Assembly (NCBI GenBank): GCA_964030475.1
Contig: CAXIPT010000005.1
Location: forward strand, 1,928,778 to 1,992,777
Reading direction: 5' to 3'
Length of the DNA: 64,000 nt
DNA from: Tethya wilhelma
Taxonomy: Eukaryota; Porifera; Demospongiae; Tethyida; Tethyidae
Within the stretch, counting starts at the first letter, position 1; each line of letters begins with the position of its first letter. This document shows, in pieces, positions 20,526-30,505 of this stretch. The notes under the pieces were generated by a model that had not been told where the DNA came from, ran no database searches, and worked only from the letters and a program-made list of their open reading frames with translations. A program made the position numbers and the translations under genes.

Positions 20526-21857
20526 ATGGATCCCGATTCTTCCAGTCAACAGCCTGAGCCAGAGCAGGCCGCCTCTGGTGACCAGGAGAAGAAGGAGCAA
20601 CAGTCAACACAAGATGGATTAGAACAACCTGCTGATGATCCTGAATTAGAAGAACTATTGGACTGTAAGTTAGGTCAAACACAAAATTTATGAGGAAAGT
20701 CAAAGTCTTTTCCATTTATTAAAATTTTCTAGTGTCGCTGGGAGAATTTGGAAAGCATGTGCCCAAAGAGCCTACCCCTCCCCCCAAACCCAAGCCTATA
20801 GTAGATCCTGTAGTGGGGGGCCCGCCCTCTGATGATGACCCCCTGGGTTCTTCCGATGGCATTGACGAACTGCTCAGTGAAGAAATAGCAGCTGAGGCAG
20901 AGGCTCACTTGAACGAAGCAGTGGAAATGTTTCGCTCAGAAAATCCTGAACTTTGGCAGCAATTTGAAAGCTTTGCCAAGTCGATTGGCTTAGAGGAAGA
21001 CTCACCCCACCCTCCTACGAGTGGAGCCACAAGTAAGGGAGAGGCATCATCAGTGGACGAAGGCACCAAGAACAGCGTAGAGGAACAGGTGGAGGAGACA
21101 CTGCATCGGATGAAACAGACCACAGAACAGATTGAAGTGAGTGTGAGTCAATGTCAGTGCTGGGTACTTTTGATCTTAATTAATCTATCATAGAGGGGCA
21201 GTGGCAATCTGGAGGGGTTGTTGGGAAACCTGGACTTGTCGTCAGAGGACTCAGAGGATCACCTCATGAAGATGATGCAAGGAATGATGAACACACTCCT
21301 CTCAAAGGAGGTCCTCTATCCTTCCCTCACTGACCTCTGCAAACAGGTCTGTACAAAATATTTGGTCACAGTTCTCAAAAGATTTTTGTCCAATGTTTAT
21401 TTTAGTACCCTGAGTGGTTGGCTAGTCACAAAGACAAGCTCTCGGAATCAGATATGAAGAGATACTGCAAGCAACAAGAAATCATGTCAGCAATTTGTCG
21501 AGAGTTTGAAAGTCAACCAGAGAGCGGTGAGGCGAATCAGGAGAGTTCGGAACGTATCCTCCAATTAATGCAAGAAGTGAGTTAGTCTCTATAATTGAAT
21601 CACTAATAATTTTTTTCCCTGCTTTTAGTTGCAACAATATGGACAGCCTCCAGCTGACTTAGCCGGAGAAGGAGTAAGCAATCATATTATTCTCAGTGCA
21701 TTTGTCAGTAGCCAGTAGCTATAGATACATAACTGATACACGTGCATTTATTATGCCATTCATATAATTATGTTCTCCTTTCCCTCAGCATGCAGGATTC
21801 CCTCCAGCTGGACTGCCTGAATTCCCAACTGATCCCGAGAACTGTAGCATAATGTAA
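20526..21857 (+). CDS. PEX19: Peroxisomal biogenesis factor 19, farnesylated
   Basis: PEX19 is the cytosolic chaperone and import receptor for peroxisomal membrane proteins. Exons 20526-20664, 20733-21136, 21194-21346, 21406-21576, 21629-21673 and 21789-21857 join in phase. The N-terminal acidic region carries the PEX3-binding type motif ELEELLD; the core contains MMQGMMNTLLSKEVLYPSLTDL, YPEWLASHKDKLSE and RYCKQQEIMSAICREFE, the standard PEX19 helical domain. It ends CSIM, a CaaX box for farnesylation as in other PEX19 proteins. Length is about 326 residues, normal for the family. Confidence 0.95.
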
Positions 21858-22055
21858 ACTCAGTGTGAATGTTTATCAGTGTCAGTGAATCAATGTGTAT
21901 CACTTTGGACATGTTTTGTTGCACCGTTTGCTCGCACATGTACTTGTTCGAAATATCCGAAAAATTGTTTATGAAATTTTAAAATTTATACTTTCGTGGG
22001 TAAGGTCAAAGGTCAGCTATAAAGCAGCGCAGCTCGGCAGCTTTGAATCATTTGC

Positions 22056-25000
22056 ATGGATACTACAGTGTTGGAAGGTGAGTATGGTCTTTAGTTACAC
22101 GCAGAATGAATTTTTAATGATTGTTCTACCTGTACACAGCTGAAGAGCTTATACAGCGATGGCTAGACAATGTAGAAAACGCTAAGGATGATCCTTCGGT
22201 ACGTGACGGGGACTATCTCTCTGGATTGAACTGGGAGGACGGTGAGGTTGCTGACAATGCTAGGGCGGTGGTGAGTGGACTGCTGGCGACCAGACTAGTC
22301 CCTCCCAGCCGAGGAACAGTGACACAGACTAACAATGTGTACGACCCCAGGGTTGCCATGGAGATGAGACATCAACAGGTTCATGCACATGGTTATAGTG
22401 ATATAAATGCAATATAAGAATTACTATTGCTAACATCATGCCTTCCGGTTCCAGGAAATTTTTTTGCATATGCATTCTGCTAGCATGTATCAGCTTCATA
22501 AGCTTATAACCATTGTGTATAAACATCAATGTTTGTTAATTCACTGTAATTAATGTACTGATTGTTGTACTTGTTGTGTGTTCTCTTGTAGGTTCGTGAC
22601 CGTCGTAGAGTGAGGGATGAGAAACGAGCTCAGAAGCGTCGCTGTGATGAGCTGGCCAGAGAGGTTCTCCATGAAGCTGAAGAGATAGTGAAATCAGAGG
22701 AGGCCAGAGCCAGAGCTCAAGCCAGACAGGACGAAGTGCTGATTCAACAGCAAATGGAGGTCATTAGGAAGCAGCTGAAAGAGGAGCAGGCCTTGTTGAG
22801 CCGTCAGAGGGAGGAAGAGAGGGTGAGGGAGGAGAGAATCAAGGCTAGTCGAGCGTTAGTTCAAGCAAAACAGTTAATAGAGAGTGAACAAAAGAGACTT
22901 CAAACCAGAGCCGAGTTACTACGGCAACTAGAGGAGGCGGAGCTCAATGAAGCTAAAGAAGATGTCCGTTTGGTGCACCAGTGTTTCACAAGATGGTGGG
23001 AGATGGCCGTCCAACAGCGGAGCAAGATAAGGAAGGCAAGGACGCTGTGGAACTGGAGGTTAAAGGTCAGAATGTGGCACGCTTGGAGGAGGTTTGTGAG
23101 CAGTCGTAAGGAAAGGAGAGAGAGAGATGCACTCGCCAGAGAACTGCAGAGAGATCGCAGGTAGGGGGTGGTGCATTGCTCAGAGTTTGAGAGAGATAAG
23201 AATGATTTTTAATGTTTCAACATTGTTCTTTAATATTGTAGACTGTTTCAGTTAGCATCAGAGCACCATGCTAAGAGAGTGTGTGTCAGAGTGCTGAATG
23301 CATGGAGGAAGGAGGTGAGAAGACAACAAGTTGAGTGGAGACTTCACAAGGAACGATTGGAACATAGAAACAAGATGGAGGCACTGCTACTGGCTGCTGC
23401 TCAGAGGGAGAACAAGTTAGTGTGTGGATTGCTATAGTGATGCAATCCTGTTCACATATTAATGTGACTGTGTAGGAATAGAACTGATGCTACAGATGGT
23501 CATGAAGTTGATAGAGAAATTATTCAAGATCCACAATCTCTGTCCAAACCATTACTGCCAACCAAAGCTACTTCTAATTTGATGAAATCTGCTTCTGAAC
23601 CACCAAAGAAAGTGGCGTTGAACAAACCACTACCAGGGAAAAGAACTTCAAATACTGTCATTTGGAAGCAAGCAAGAGATCATGTAGTAAGTGTATGATA
23701 GCTTTGTAGGCCCTTGCTAGCCTCATTCCCAGGCTCCTCCCTCGTGTATATTTTTCTTCGAAGAAATATACACAATGGAGGAGCCTGGGAATGAGGCTAG
23801 GCCCTTGCAGTTGTGATTATTTCTGTGGATTCTTCCTGAATCATTGTGGGAGCTAGGCTCAAACTAGTGAGTGTACAACAATGATGTCCTCTTACATTGT
23901 ATCCTCAGGACCACATACTGTCATCAGAGACCTCCACTGCTGATCCTAGTCGTCACAGCAGTGAGCGGAAGGAATCAGTGAATGAACCAACAACAGACAC
24001 TCTGCCGTCTGTTCAATCCTCCGCTACCACCACTACTACAGCTGCAGCTAATGCTACTAGACCATCAGTTGTTGTGAAGAAACCCAAGCCTAAACCAGTG
24101 ACTAAACCACTGAGCATGACAGGTAATACAATCGAACTACATGGAATGATCGGAGTCAATGTGTGTGTGTGTGTGTGTGTTCATGTAGGGATGGAGAGTC
24201 GTGCTGCTGCTATGGCTAAGAGGAGGGCTCAGAGAGAGGAGAGAAAGGCTCAGGCAGAGAAGGAGAGAGCGGAAAGACTTCGAAAGGAAGAAGAAATGAA
24301 ACTAGCTGCTGAACTGGAGGCCAAAGAAGCACTAGCAGCTCAGAAACGAGAAGAAAGAAGGATTGCTAAACAAGTGTGTGGGTCTTTGAAGGCATTTTGT
24401 GTTATCAGTTGCATGATCGTTCTCATCATTCTGTCTTTCAGCGTGAGCTGGAACGTGCTGCCCGACAGAAGGCCTTGGCTGAGTTGATGAGCAAGGCTGA
24501 TAATCACTACCGAATAACTCTGCTGTCTAAAAAGGGGGTGTGGCCTTGGAAGAGGTTCATCAAACAAATCCACGAGGACAGACTCAGTGCTGACAAGTTG
24601 AGGAGGAGACTGTTGCTAAGGGGTGCGTTCAAACAGTGGTGGTTAGCAACCATGGATCAGCTCAAGGAGAAAGACCAACGTGCTGATGATCATCACTGTA
24701 GAGTGCTGTTGAGATGTAGCATGGCCGCTTGGAAGCAGGTTAAATGGCATGCACAGGCATTGTTGCATCACATGACTGTCATGTGACTTATTGTACTGTA
24801 CTATAATAGTATGTGGCGCATAGTAAAGAATTGGACTCTCAAGCTGTGGCTAGTCAACCTGTGTTACTGATGAGGTGTGTACTTCGTAGTTGGGCTAAAA
24901 TGACAAGGACTGAGAGACAGATAGAATGGGAGAAAATGGCTCGTGCCAGAAGACACAGAAACAGGTACAAAAAACATTGAGTGATAGTACTGTCTAGAGG

Positions 25001-25416
25001 AGGTACGACACGAGAGTGTCAATTCAATGCTTTTGCTGACTCAGCATGGTAGGTGCACGTGACCAAATCCAATACCAAACTATAGTGGTCACGTGGTTGG
25101 AATGCTCTAATTGACACTCGCATGTCGTACCTTCTCTGGTCACTGTGTTAGCCTTGTCCCCAGCCATTATATGGTTGTGTCGTATTCTTCAGGCTCAATG
25201 AGATGCATACTGTGTACATGTATGGAGCTATTAGATACAATGTTATTTTACACACACTGCAGGAGTGTTGTGCGTCAAGTGTTTGAAGCATGGAAGAGGT
25301 ACGTTCCTCTGTCCCACCAGGAGAGGCTGAGGGAAGCCAGGAGGGCTGAACTAAGAAGGAAGGTAGCATCTTGGCTGGACGATTACCAACCCACTAACAA
25401 TACAACATCAGTGTGA
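22056..25416 (+). CDS. CCDC191: Coiled-coil protein, CCDC191-like
   Basis: Exons 22056-22077, 22140-22378, 22592-23160, 23242-23413, 23476-23686, 23909-24122, 24189-24373, 24442-24738, 24810-24964 and 25263-25416 join with consistent phases; the first encodes only MDTTVLE. The protein begins AEELIQRWLDNVENAKDD, then a long charged coiled coil (RRVRDEKRAQKRRCDELARE onward) with repeated aromatic Trp motifs spaced among basic helices (CFTRWWEMAVQQR, MWHAWRRFVSS, VLNAWRKEVRR, CSMAAWKQVKW, VFEAWKRYVP). Such W-x-x-W/F helices resemble Sfi1/centrin-type repeats. The overall pattern resembles CCDC191 (KIAA1407), a protein of poorly known role; the name is tentative. A GT repeat abuts the exon at 24189. 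Confidence 0.6.
23718..23799. mobile_element. 'CCCAGGCTC' hairpin element, best-preserved copy
   Basis: An 82-bp near-perfect palindrome: the arm tagcctcattcccaggctcc is matched exactly by its complement at the other end, and the symmetry continues through tgtatatttttcttcgaaga at the centre. It lies in an intron of the CCDC191-like gene. As RNA it would fold into one long hairpin. Confidence 0.85.
24994..25138. mobile_element. MITE-like inverted-repeat element, 'GGTACGACA' family
   Basis: Ends agaggaggtacgacacgaga and the complement of catgtcgtaccttctctg are inverted repeats that continue through gtgtcaatt/aattgacac. It includes a CACGTGAC/GTCACGTG pair inside. Intronic, no ORF. A partial relative lies at about 30097-30170, next to the 5' end of the downstream BBOX1-like gene. 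Confidence 0.7.
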
Positions 25417-25559
25417 GCAATAATCAGTTTTTTTTGCCATTTAAACTTGTACTTAGTGTTTAATAAACAATCCATGTTAATGTTGTGCTACTGTCCTTAG
25501 TTCATAATGAAAATTAATGTCAGAAACAATTGCTGAGATGTTGAAACAGATCTGACACG

Positions 25560-25722
25560 TTATTTGTCAGTAGCATTTTCCTCTGCAAACATCCTCACCT
25601 TACTCTTGAAATGATCACTGCTCACATAAGTACCCTGCAATCATTGGATACATTCTCTGCTCAGTTATAATGATCAATAGTGCTGAGCAACATAAGGTTG
25701 TACTCAAAATATGATACAGTGC

Positions 25723-25754
<32 letters not shown>

Positions 25755-28700
25755 AAGAGCATTAACTGCAATTTTCACTATGGGATATATACTGGAATGC
25801 CTCATGGAGGTTAATTGGCAACTAAATACGAATGCCATAACTCACCTGAAGTTGTCTCATTCCTCCATTGGACTGGTATTGCATCCTGGAGTGAAGGACA
25901 CGACGATTGTTGAACGTTATTGTCTCACCAGGACAAAGACGGTGGGTGATCTAAAACAGTATACAGAGTTACATAATAATTAACAAAATATATATTAATG
26001 CAGTTATTATGATTATGTTTTGTTGTACTACCTTCATGTCAGAGTTGTCCAACATGTCTGCCAGCACATTGTAGGCCTGATAGTATTTCTCTATCTCCTC
26101 CTCTTTGATAGCCAGTAGTGGACCCTGGTTCTGAGGACTCCAGTTGATTTGAACCACTCTGCCTTCTCTGTCCAGCACTATATGTGGTCGATGGCACCTT
26201 AAAGCTCTATATAATTCACGATTGTCATAAAGAATAAAAATGTAGAATGAAAATATTGACAAACTGAAACTAGAACAGCAACCTGTCTTTTTGGATTTGA
26301 TTGAACGTAGCAGGAATCTTTGTCAGTGTGTCAAAGTGCTGTGGGTGTTCTCTCCTCAGTTTCTCCACGACTGCCCATCCATCCAGCAGCACACTCTCTC
26401 CTCCCTCCACCTGAGGGTCGTTCCTCAGGCAGTGGAGGAGTTGGACACCAGGAGGGCACTCAAGATAGACCAAGTCAGTATGTAGAGGAAGTGCACGTTC
26501 TGTGTTAGAAATGTTTATGGGATTCTCCTGAGCAATTATGTTGTATACCTGAATGTACGATTACAATGATAATATAGATCCACACACCTGTGACTGGTGA
26601 CATGCACTAACCTCTCCGTAGAGTGTATTGAAAATAGGTCCAATATGTTTTGCAACCTGTATACAATGTACTGTAGGAGTGAACTGACCAATATTGATAC
26701 GAGTCACAACAAACCTCCTTCACTTGACCCATTTTGACTGGTACACCATTCAACAGACACATGCCATATTCACTCAATTGATACATCCAACTGTTAGTGA
26801 TTCCAAAATACTTAATTATACTAGCATGATGTAGTACATCGAGGGGGCGAGCCTGAGCGCGTTATTTGTGGGAAGAGAACGCGCTGTATATTCTTGCGCA
26901 TGCGCAAAATGTCTAGGAGCTCCTCCAATGGTGAGCCACATGAGAGAGGCAGAATTGGTGCCAGATTGTCGATCTTGCACAGCTTGCCGAATGGTTTCCT
27001 GTTCTGTGCTCTGGTGTGCTGCATTTGGAACAAATGAACTTGACAGGTGTGCTGTGTATGGATCTTCCTCTGGCACTTGAGATGATTGACCAGCAGATGA
27101 GGGGTCAGCTGGCTGAACAGATGTTAGGGAGGTCAGGATCCCATCCTCTGGCAATTGATGAAGAGCATTTTGATTCATACGAACTTGGTTAGCTCGATAG
27201 TACTGGTTGTTTTCAAACAGCCAATTCAATGCTTGCTCAACACTGAACATGCCTTCGGACATCATCTTGATGTGTTTGCTCCTTCTCTTTCCTCACAACC
27301 AGTACATCAATCTCTGATGGTAGCCTTGGAAGAGTGGTGGCAAATGACAGCACATTTTGTGGAAGGTTGACGACTCTTGCTGATCAAGACGAGCATCTCT
27401 CTCGGGACTGGTTTCTCTCTGCCTCCTTTCCTCGTCCCGGACTCTTTGCTGATCAAGACGGGCATCTCTCTGGGGAGTGGTTTCTCTCTGCCTCCTTTCC
27501 TCGATCCTGACTCTTTCTTGATCACGACGAGCATCTCTCTCGGGAGTGGTTTCTCTGAGGCGTCGCTTTTGTCGGCGAGCTGAATCTCGTTGTCTACACC
27601 TAGCGAGTCTCCTTTCTTTGTCATCAGGCGTTTCTCTAGCTTTACGCTCTCTGTAGAGTTCTCTTCGCTGTGCAAACCAACAAACCAACAAACCAACAGA
27701 AATTTTACCATTTGCAACGACTATGTGGGGCTCGCTCAGGCTCGCCCCAATAATCATTGGCTTGCATGATTATTTTACTTACCTCCCAAACCAGGAAATT
27801 TCATCTTCACTATATTTTACGACAGGCAATGATTCCTAGATATATTTGCACACAATTTTGACATGTACATGAAATAATTCATGGAAAGTAGCCTACGGTT
27901 ATACCAGACAATCCATTCCCCCTGGACCCTTAAGATGGCCAGTGAGACCCTGAAGAGCTAATGTTTGTGGGCTAGATTTGTCTATAGGGGAGCCTGGAGT
28001 GTCCTAGCTTCATCTGGAGATAGTTTATAACTATGGACCAATGACCTTTGACCCTGGAAGTTGCTCTCTTCATGGTGCATAAGCCTCGGCACACTCAAAC
28101 TACAGCATGCATCATAACTAAGGGGGCACTTCCAAACTATTTTTGGAAAAATTAACGTCATTGTGACACTAAGGGGGGGAGGGGGGCCCGCTATTAGCAA
28201 TAAGCATAGTGGGGAGGGCCTGGTTTACGAGGCTACATCACATTCAGTGTGCATCCAGCACACAAGCTCAACCTTGCTTCTAAATAATGCACACTGTATG
28301 TATGGGGCATGATCAATGGGTGCAGTTTCAAAGCTAAGTGTTCAGAAAAGCTCAAAAGCCTTGGATCTCAGAAAAATTTTGCTTCTGGTGTCACCAATGC
28401 CCATCATGTTCTTCAGATAATTTAGTACCCTGAGACAGACAGACACACAGACACACACACACACATACACACACACAGCCTGAAATGTCTACCGTAATCC
28501 TCTGCATGCATGTGCTTTGCACGTGCCGAGGCTTAAGTATACAGTGGAATCTCTTGAGTTTTGCCAGCTGCAGAACTCGTGACATCTACTCATTGACTTT
28601 CAAGTTATTTATGCACCCTAATGGTCAAAATGTCATTGGAAACAGTAATTTGTCTAGGCCTAATACAGTTCTTACGGCTCTGCTGTGTGGCTTGCCGATA

Positions 28701-30089
28701 TTTTCTTTCCAATTGTAAGTATTCTTTTTCAACCAGTTTAGATCCAAATAGCCTTGATGACTCTGACTTGCATTACTTTCTCCACTCATCCAATTCAGTT
28801 CAAGCTGAGTACCTACAACATATAAATATGCATGAAAATTGTAGTATTATGTCCACAGCAATTTATGATGGCAATTAACAACTCTTAAGTCTCTGTAAGT
28901 GGTTATTGCACTAAAGCCTGCATGTGTAGGAATACATAAAAATAATGTTTTCACTAATGTTAATAATTAAATTTTAGCTAGAGTGGTTGCACGCCAATGT
29001 GATCAAAACAATCTATAGGTGATCAAGCCGCTCTGAGCTAAATTCACCATGATAAATTTTTATTAATAGTCATTAAAATTCGATGACATAAGTACAACCG
29101 CTCTATACAAAGTATATTTAAACTATAGAATTGCTCACATGCATGTGTAGCTTTCATAGAGAATGGTCTACTCCAGCCTCGTACCCAGGCCCTTCCCATC
29201 AAAAGTAGGGAAAGGGCCTGGTACACACCGTTTGTGCATGCGCTAAGTTTTCTCTGTAATTTTCCGCTTATTTTCAGTATACGTTACTTTCCACGTGGAC
29301 CATCATACGGAGCAAGTAAACGGTTTCCGGTCACAACTGTCAAAGGTGAGTAACTTTGTAATCTTTTACCACACGGAGAAATAACCGGGAAGATAAACGA
29401 CTACGTATACGAAGATATCCAAATTCCCAGTGTTTACTGGGAAAATTGAGCATGTTGCAAACAGTGTGTACCAGGCCCTCTCCCTTCTTTTGATGGGAGG
29501 GGCCTGGGTACGAGGCTAGGTCTACTCAGGCACAATGTGTGTACACAGAGAAACTTTCACAAGAGGGGAGTATATACATGGAAAAAGGCAACACATATAA
29601 TGGTACCTCATGGCTGCCTGCCTGTTGATATGAATGGCCAAATGATTGGCACGATGCTGATTACTATCTAGATTATTATTTGAATCCCTGAAAAGGATGA
29701 AAATTAATTAAGCCTAAATGAAATAAAGCAGCTATGTACTGCCGAATGCTCCAGCTATGACATGACTGTATCTTGATTGTTGAAGTATAGTACTTACTAG
29801 TATTGTGACTAGACTCACCAGAAATTGTGGCTGAATTTAAAATCATTTGGGGCCACTGTAACTCTTTAATGGAGAGAATATTCTGTTTAGTGGTTGGCTC
29901 CCAACATCTTGGGCATTTACAGTTGTGCCGCAGCCATCTCGCATGATAGGTAGATTCCTGGCCATCTTCCCACACTAATTTTAGCTTTGCTCCCGCATCT
30001 AGATGCCGTAGTAATGTCACAGCGGAGGCATATCGGACGCCTAACTGATGCAATGCCACTGGCGCTCTAAGTCTGCTCAAATTGGACAT
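25560..30089 (-). CDS. BBOX1: Gamma-butyrobetaine dioxygenase-like, downstream tandem copy
   Basis: Fe(II)/2-oxoglutarate dioxygenase family (BBOX1/TMLHE, carnitine synthesis). Exons 29819-30089, 28676-28812, 27783-27835, 26715-26790, 26612-26656, 26283-26548, 26032-26206, 25846-25950 and 25560-25634 total 1203 nt, about 400 aa. The N-terminal zinc module shows RHNCKCPRCWEP; the catalytic domain has the HxD pair in ALPLHTDLVYLECPPGVQLL and the distal His in RRVLHSRMQYQ. It shares all intron positions with the copy at 30506-33153, so it is a tandem duplicate. The intron between exons 27783-27835 and 26715-26790 holds the inserted element at 26844-27748. The C-terminus is 12 codons shorter than the other copy. 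Confidence 0.85.
25719..25754. repeat. (CAA)n trinucleotide repeat
   Basis: About eleven CAA units in the last intron of the downstream BBOX1-like gene. A similar tract occurs in intron 1 of the other copy (32719-32746). Confidence 0.9.
26844..27748 (-). mobile_element. 0.9-kb TIR element encoding STPR repeats, inside a BBOX1-like intron
   Basis: Perfect 16-bp terminal inverted repeats, GGGGCGAGCCTGAGCG at 26844-26859 and its complement at 27733-27748, bound the insert. The minus strand has two open stretches. The upstream one carries about three to four repeats of roughly 23 residues with the core RETTPERDARRDQERVR, the pattern of STPR domains, a DNA-binding repeat often found near mobile-element helicases. 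The other begins MMSEGMFSVEQALNWLFENN and is unknown. No transposase is seen and I found no target duplication, so this looks like a non-autonomous or decayed element. A perfect TTGCGCATGCGCAA palindrome (26894-26907) sits just inside one end. Confidence 0.7.
28186..28235. mobile_element. Half of a hairpin element ('GGGAGGGCCTGGTTT' type)
   Basis: Sequence from ctattagcaataagcatagt to gtttacgaggcta matches one arm of the element at about 15283-15347, in an intron of the downstream BBOX1-like gene. Only one arm is clear. Confidence 0.45.
29175..29519. mobile_element. Large 'CCCAGGC' inverted-repeat element
   Basis: About 345 bp bounded by cctcgtacccaggcccttcc and ggggcctgggtacgagg. Each end carries a second arm motif (gggcctggtacacac on the left, gtgtgtaccaggccc on the right). 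A unique core of roughly 200 bp has no ORF of note. It is in intron 1 of the downstream BBOX1-like gene and is the longest member of this hairpin family here. Confidence 0.75.
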
Positions 30090-30300
30090 GTTTTGCCAGA
30101 GGAGGTTCGACACAATAATTGCATTCCAAAGTCCACGTGGTCAGTCAGAAAAGTGGACTCTCTGAACTATGCAATTAGGGTTTGCTTTGAAAATCCTCTA
30201 ATATTGACAATTTCTCTGCATAAGGCCAACATTTGTTGAATACTAGTTTCTCATCAACCGCGCCGCCCGCATGATTTTTCTTAGTGTCATTATTTACTAC

Positions 30301-30312
30301 TGCGCATGCGCA
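30301..30312. promoter_or_regulatory. Perfect NRF1-type palindrome TGCGCATGCGCA
   Basis: Lies in the 416-bp spacer between the two tandem BBOX1-like genes, about 212 bp upstream of the ATG at 30089. It fits the NRF1 consensus; promoter use is inferred from position. Confidence 0.6.
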
Positions 30313-30505
30313 GATCTAAATCAGTGATCACGTGACAGTCAGAACGATGAAGGCATGAAGGCACGGTACGTAGTCTCTAATATCTATGACACAATCACAT
30401 CACCCACCAATCACAATAATTTATTACCAGATGGTACACAAGACTACTATACTATTCACAGCATTACAAGTTGGTATACATGACTGTATATTACGGCCAG
30501 ATGAG

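Noticed and set aside
27155..27370. Plus-strand frames in the STPR element
   Set aside because: The STPR repeats read on the minus strand; the plus frames are their shadows.
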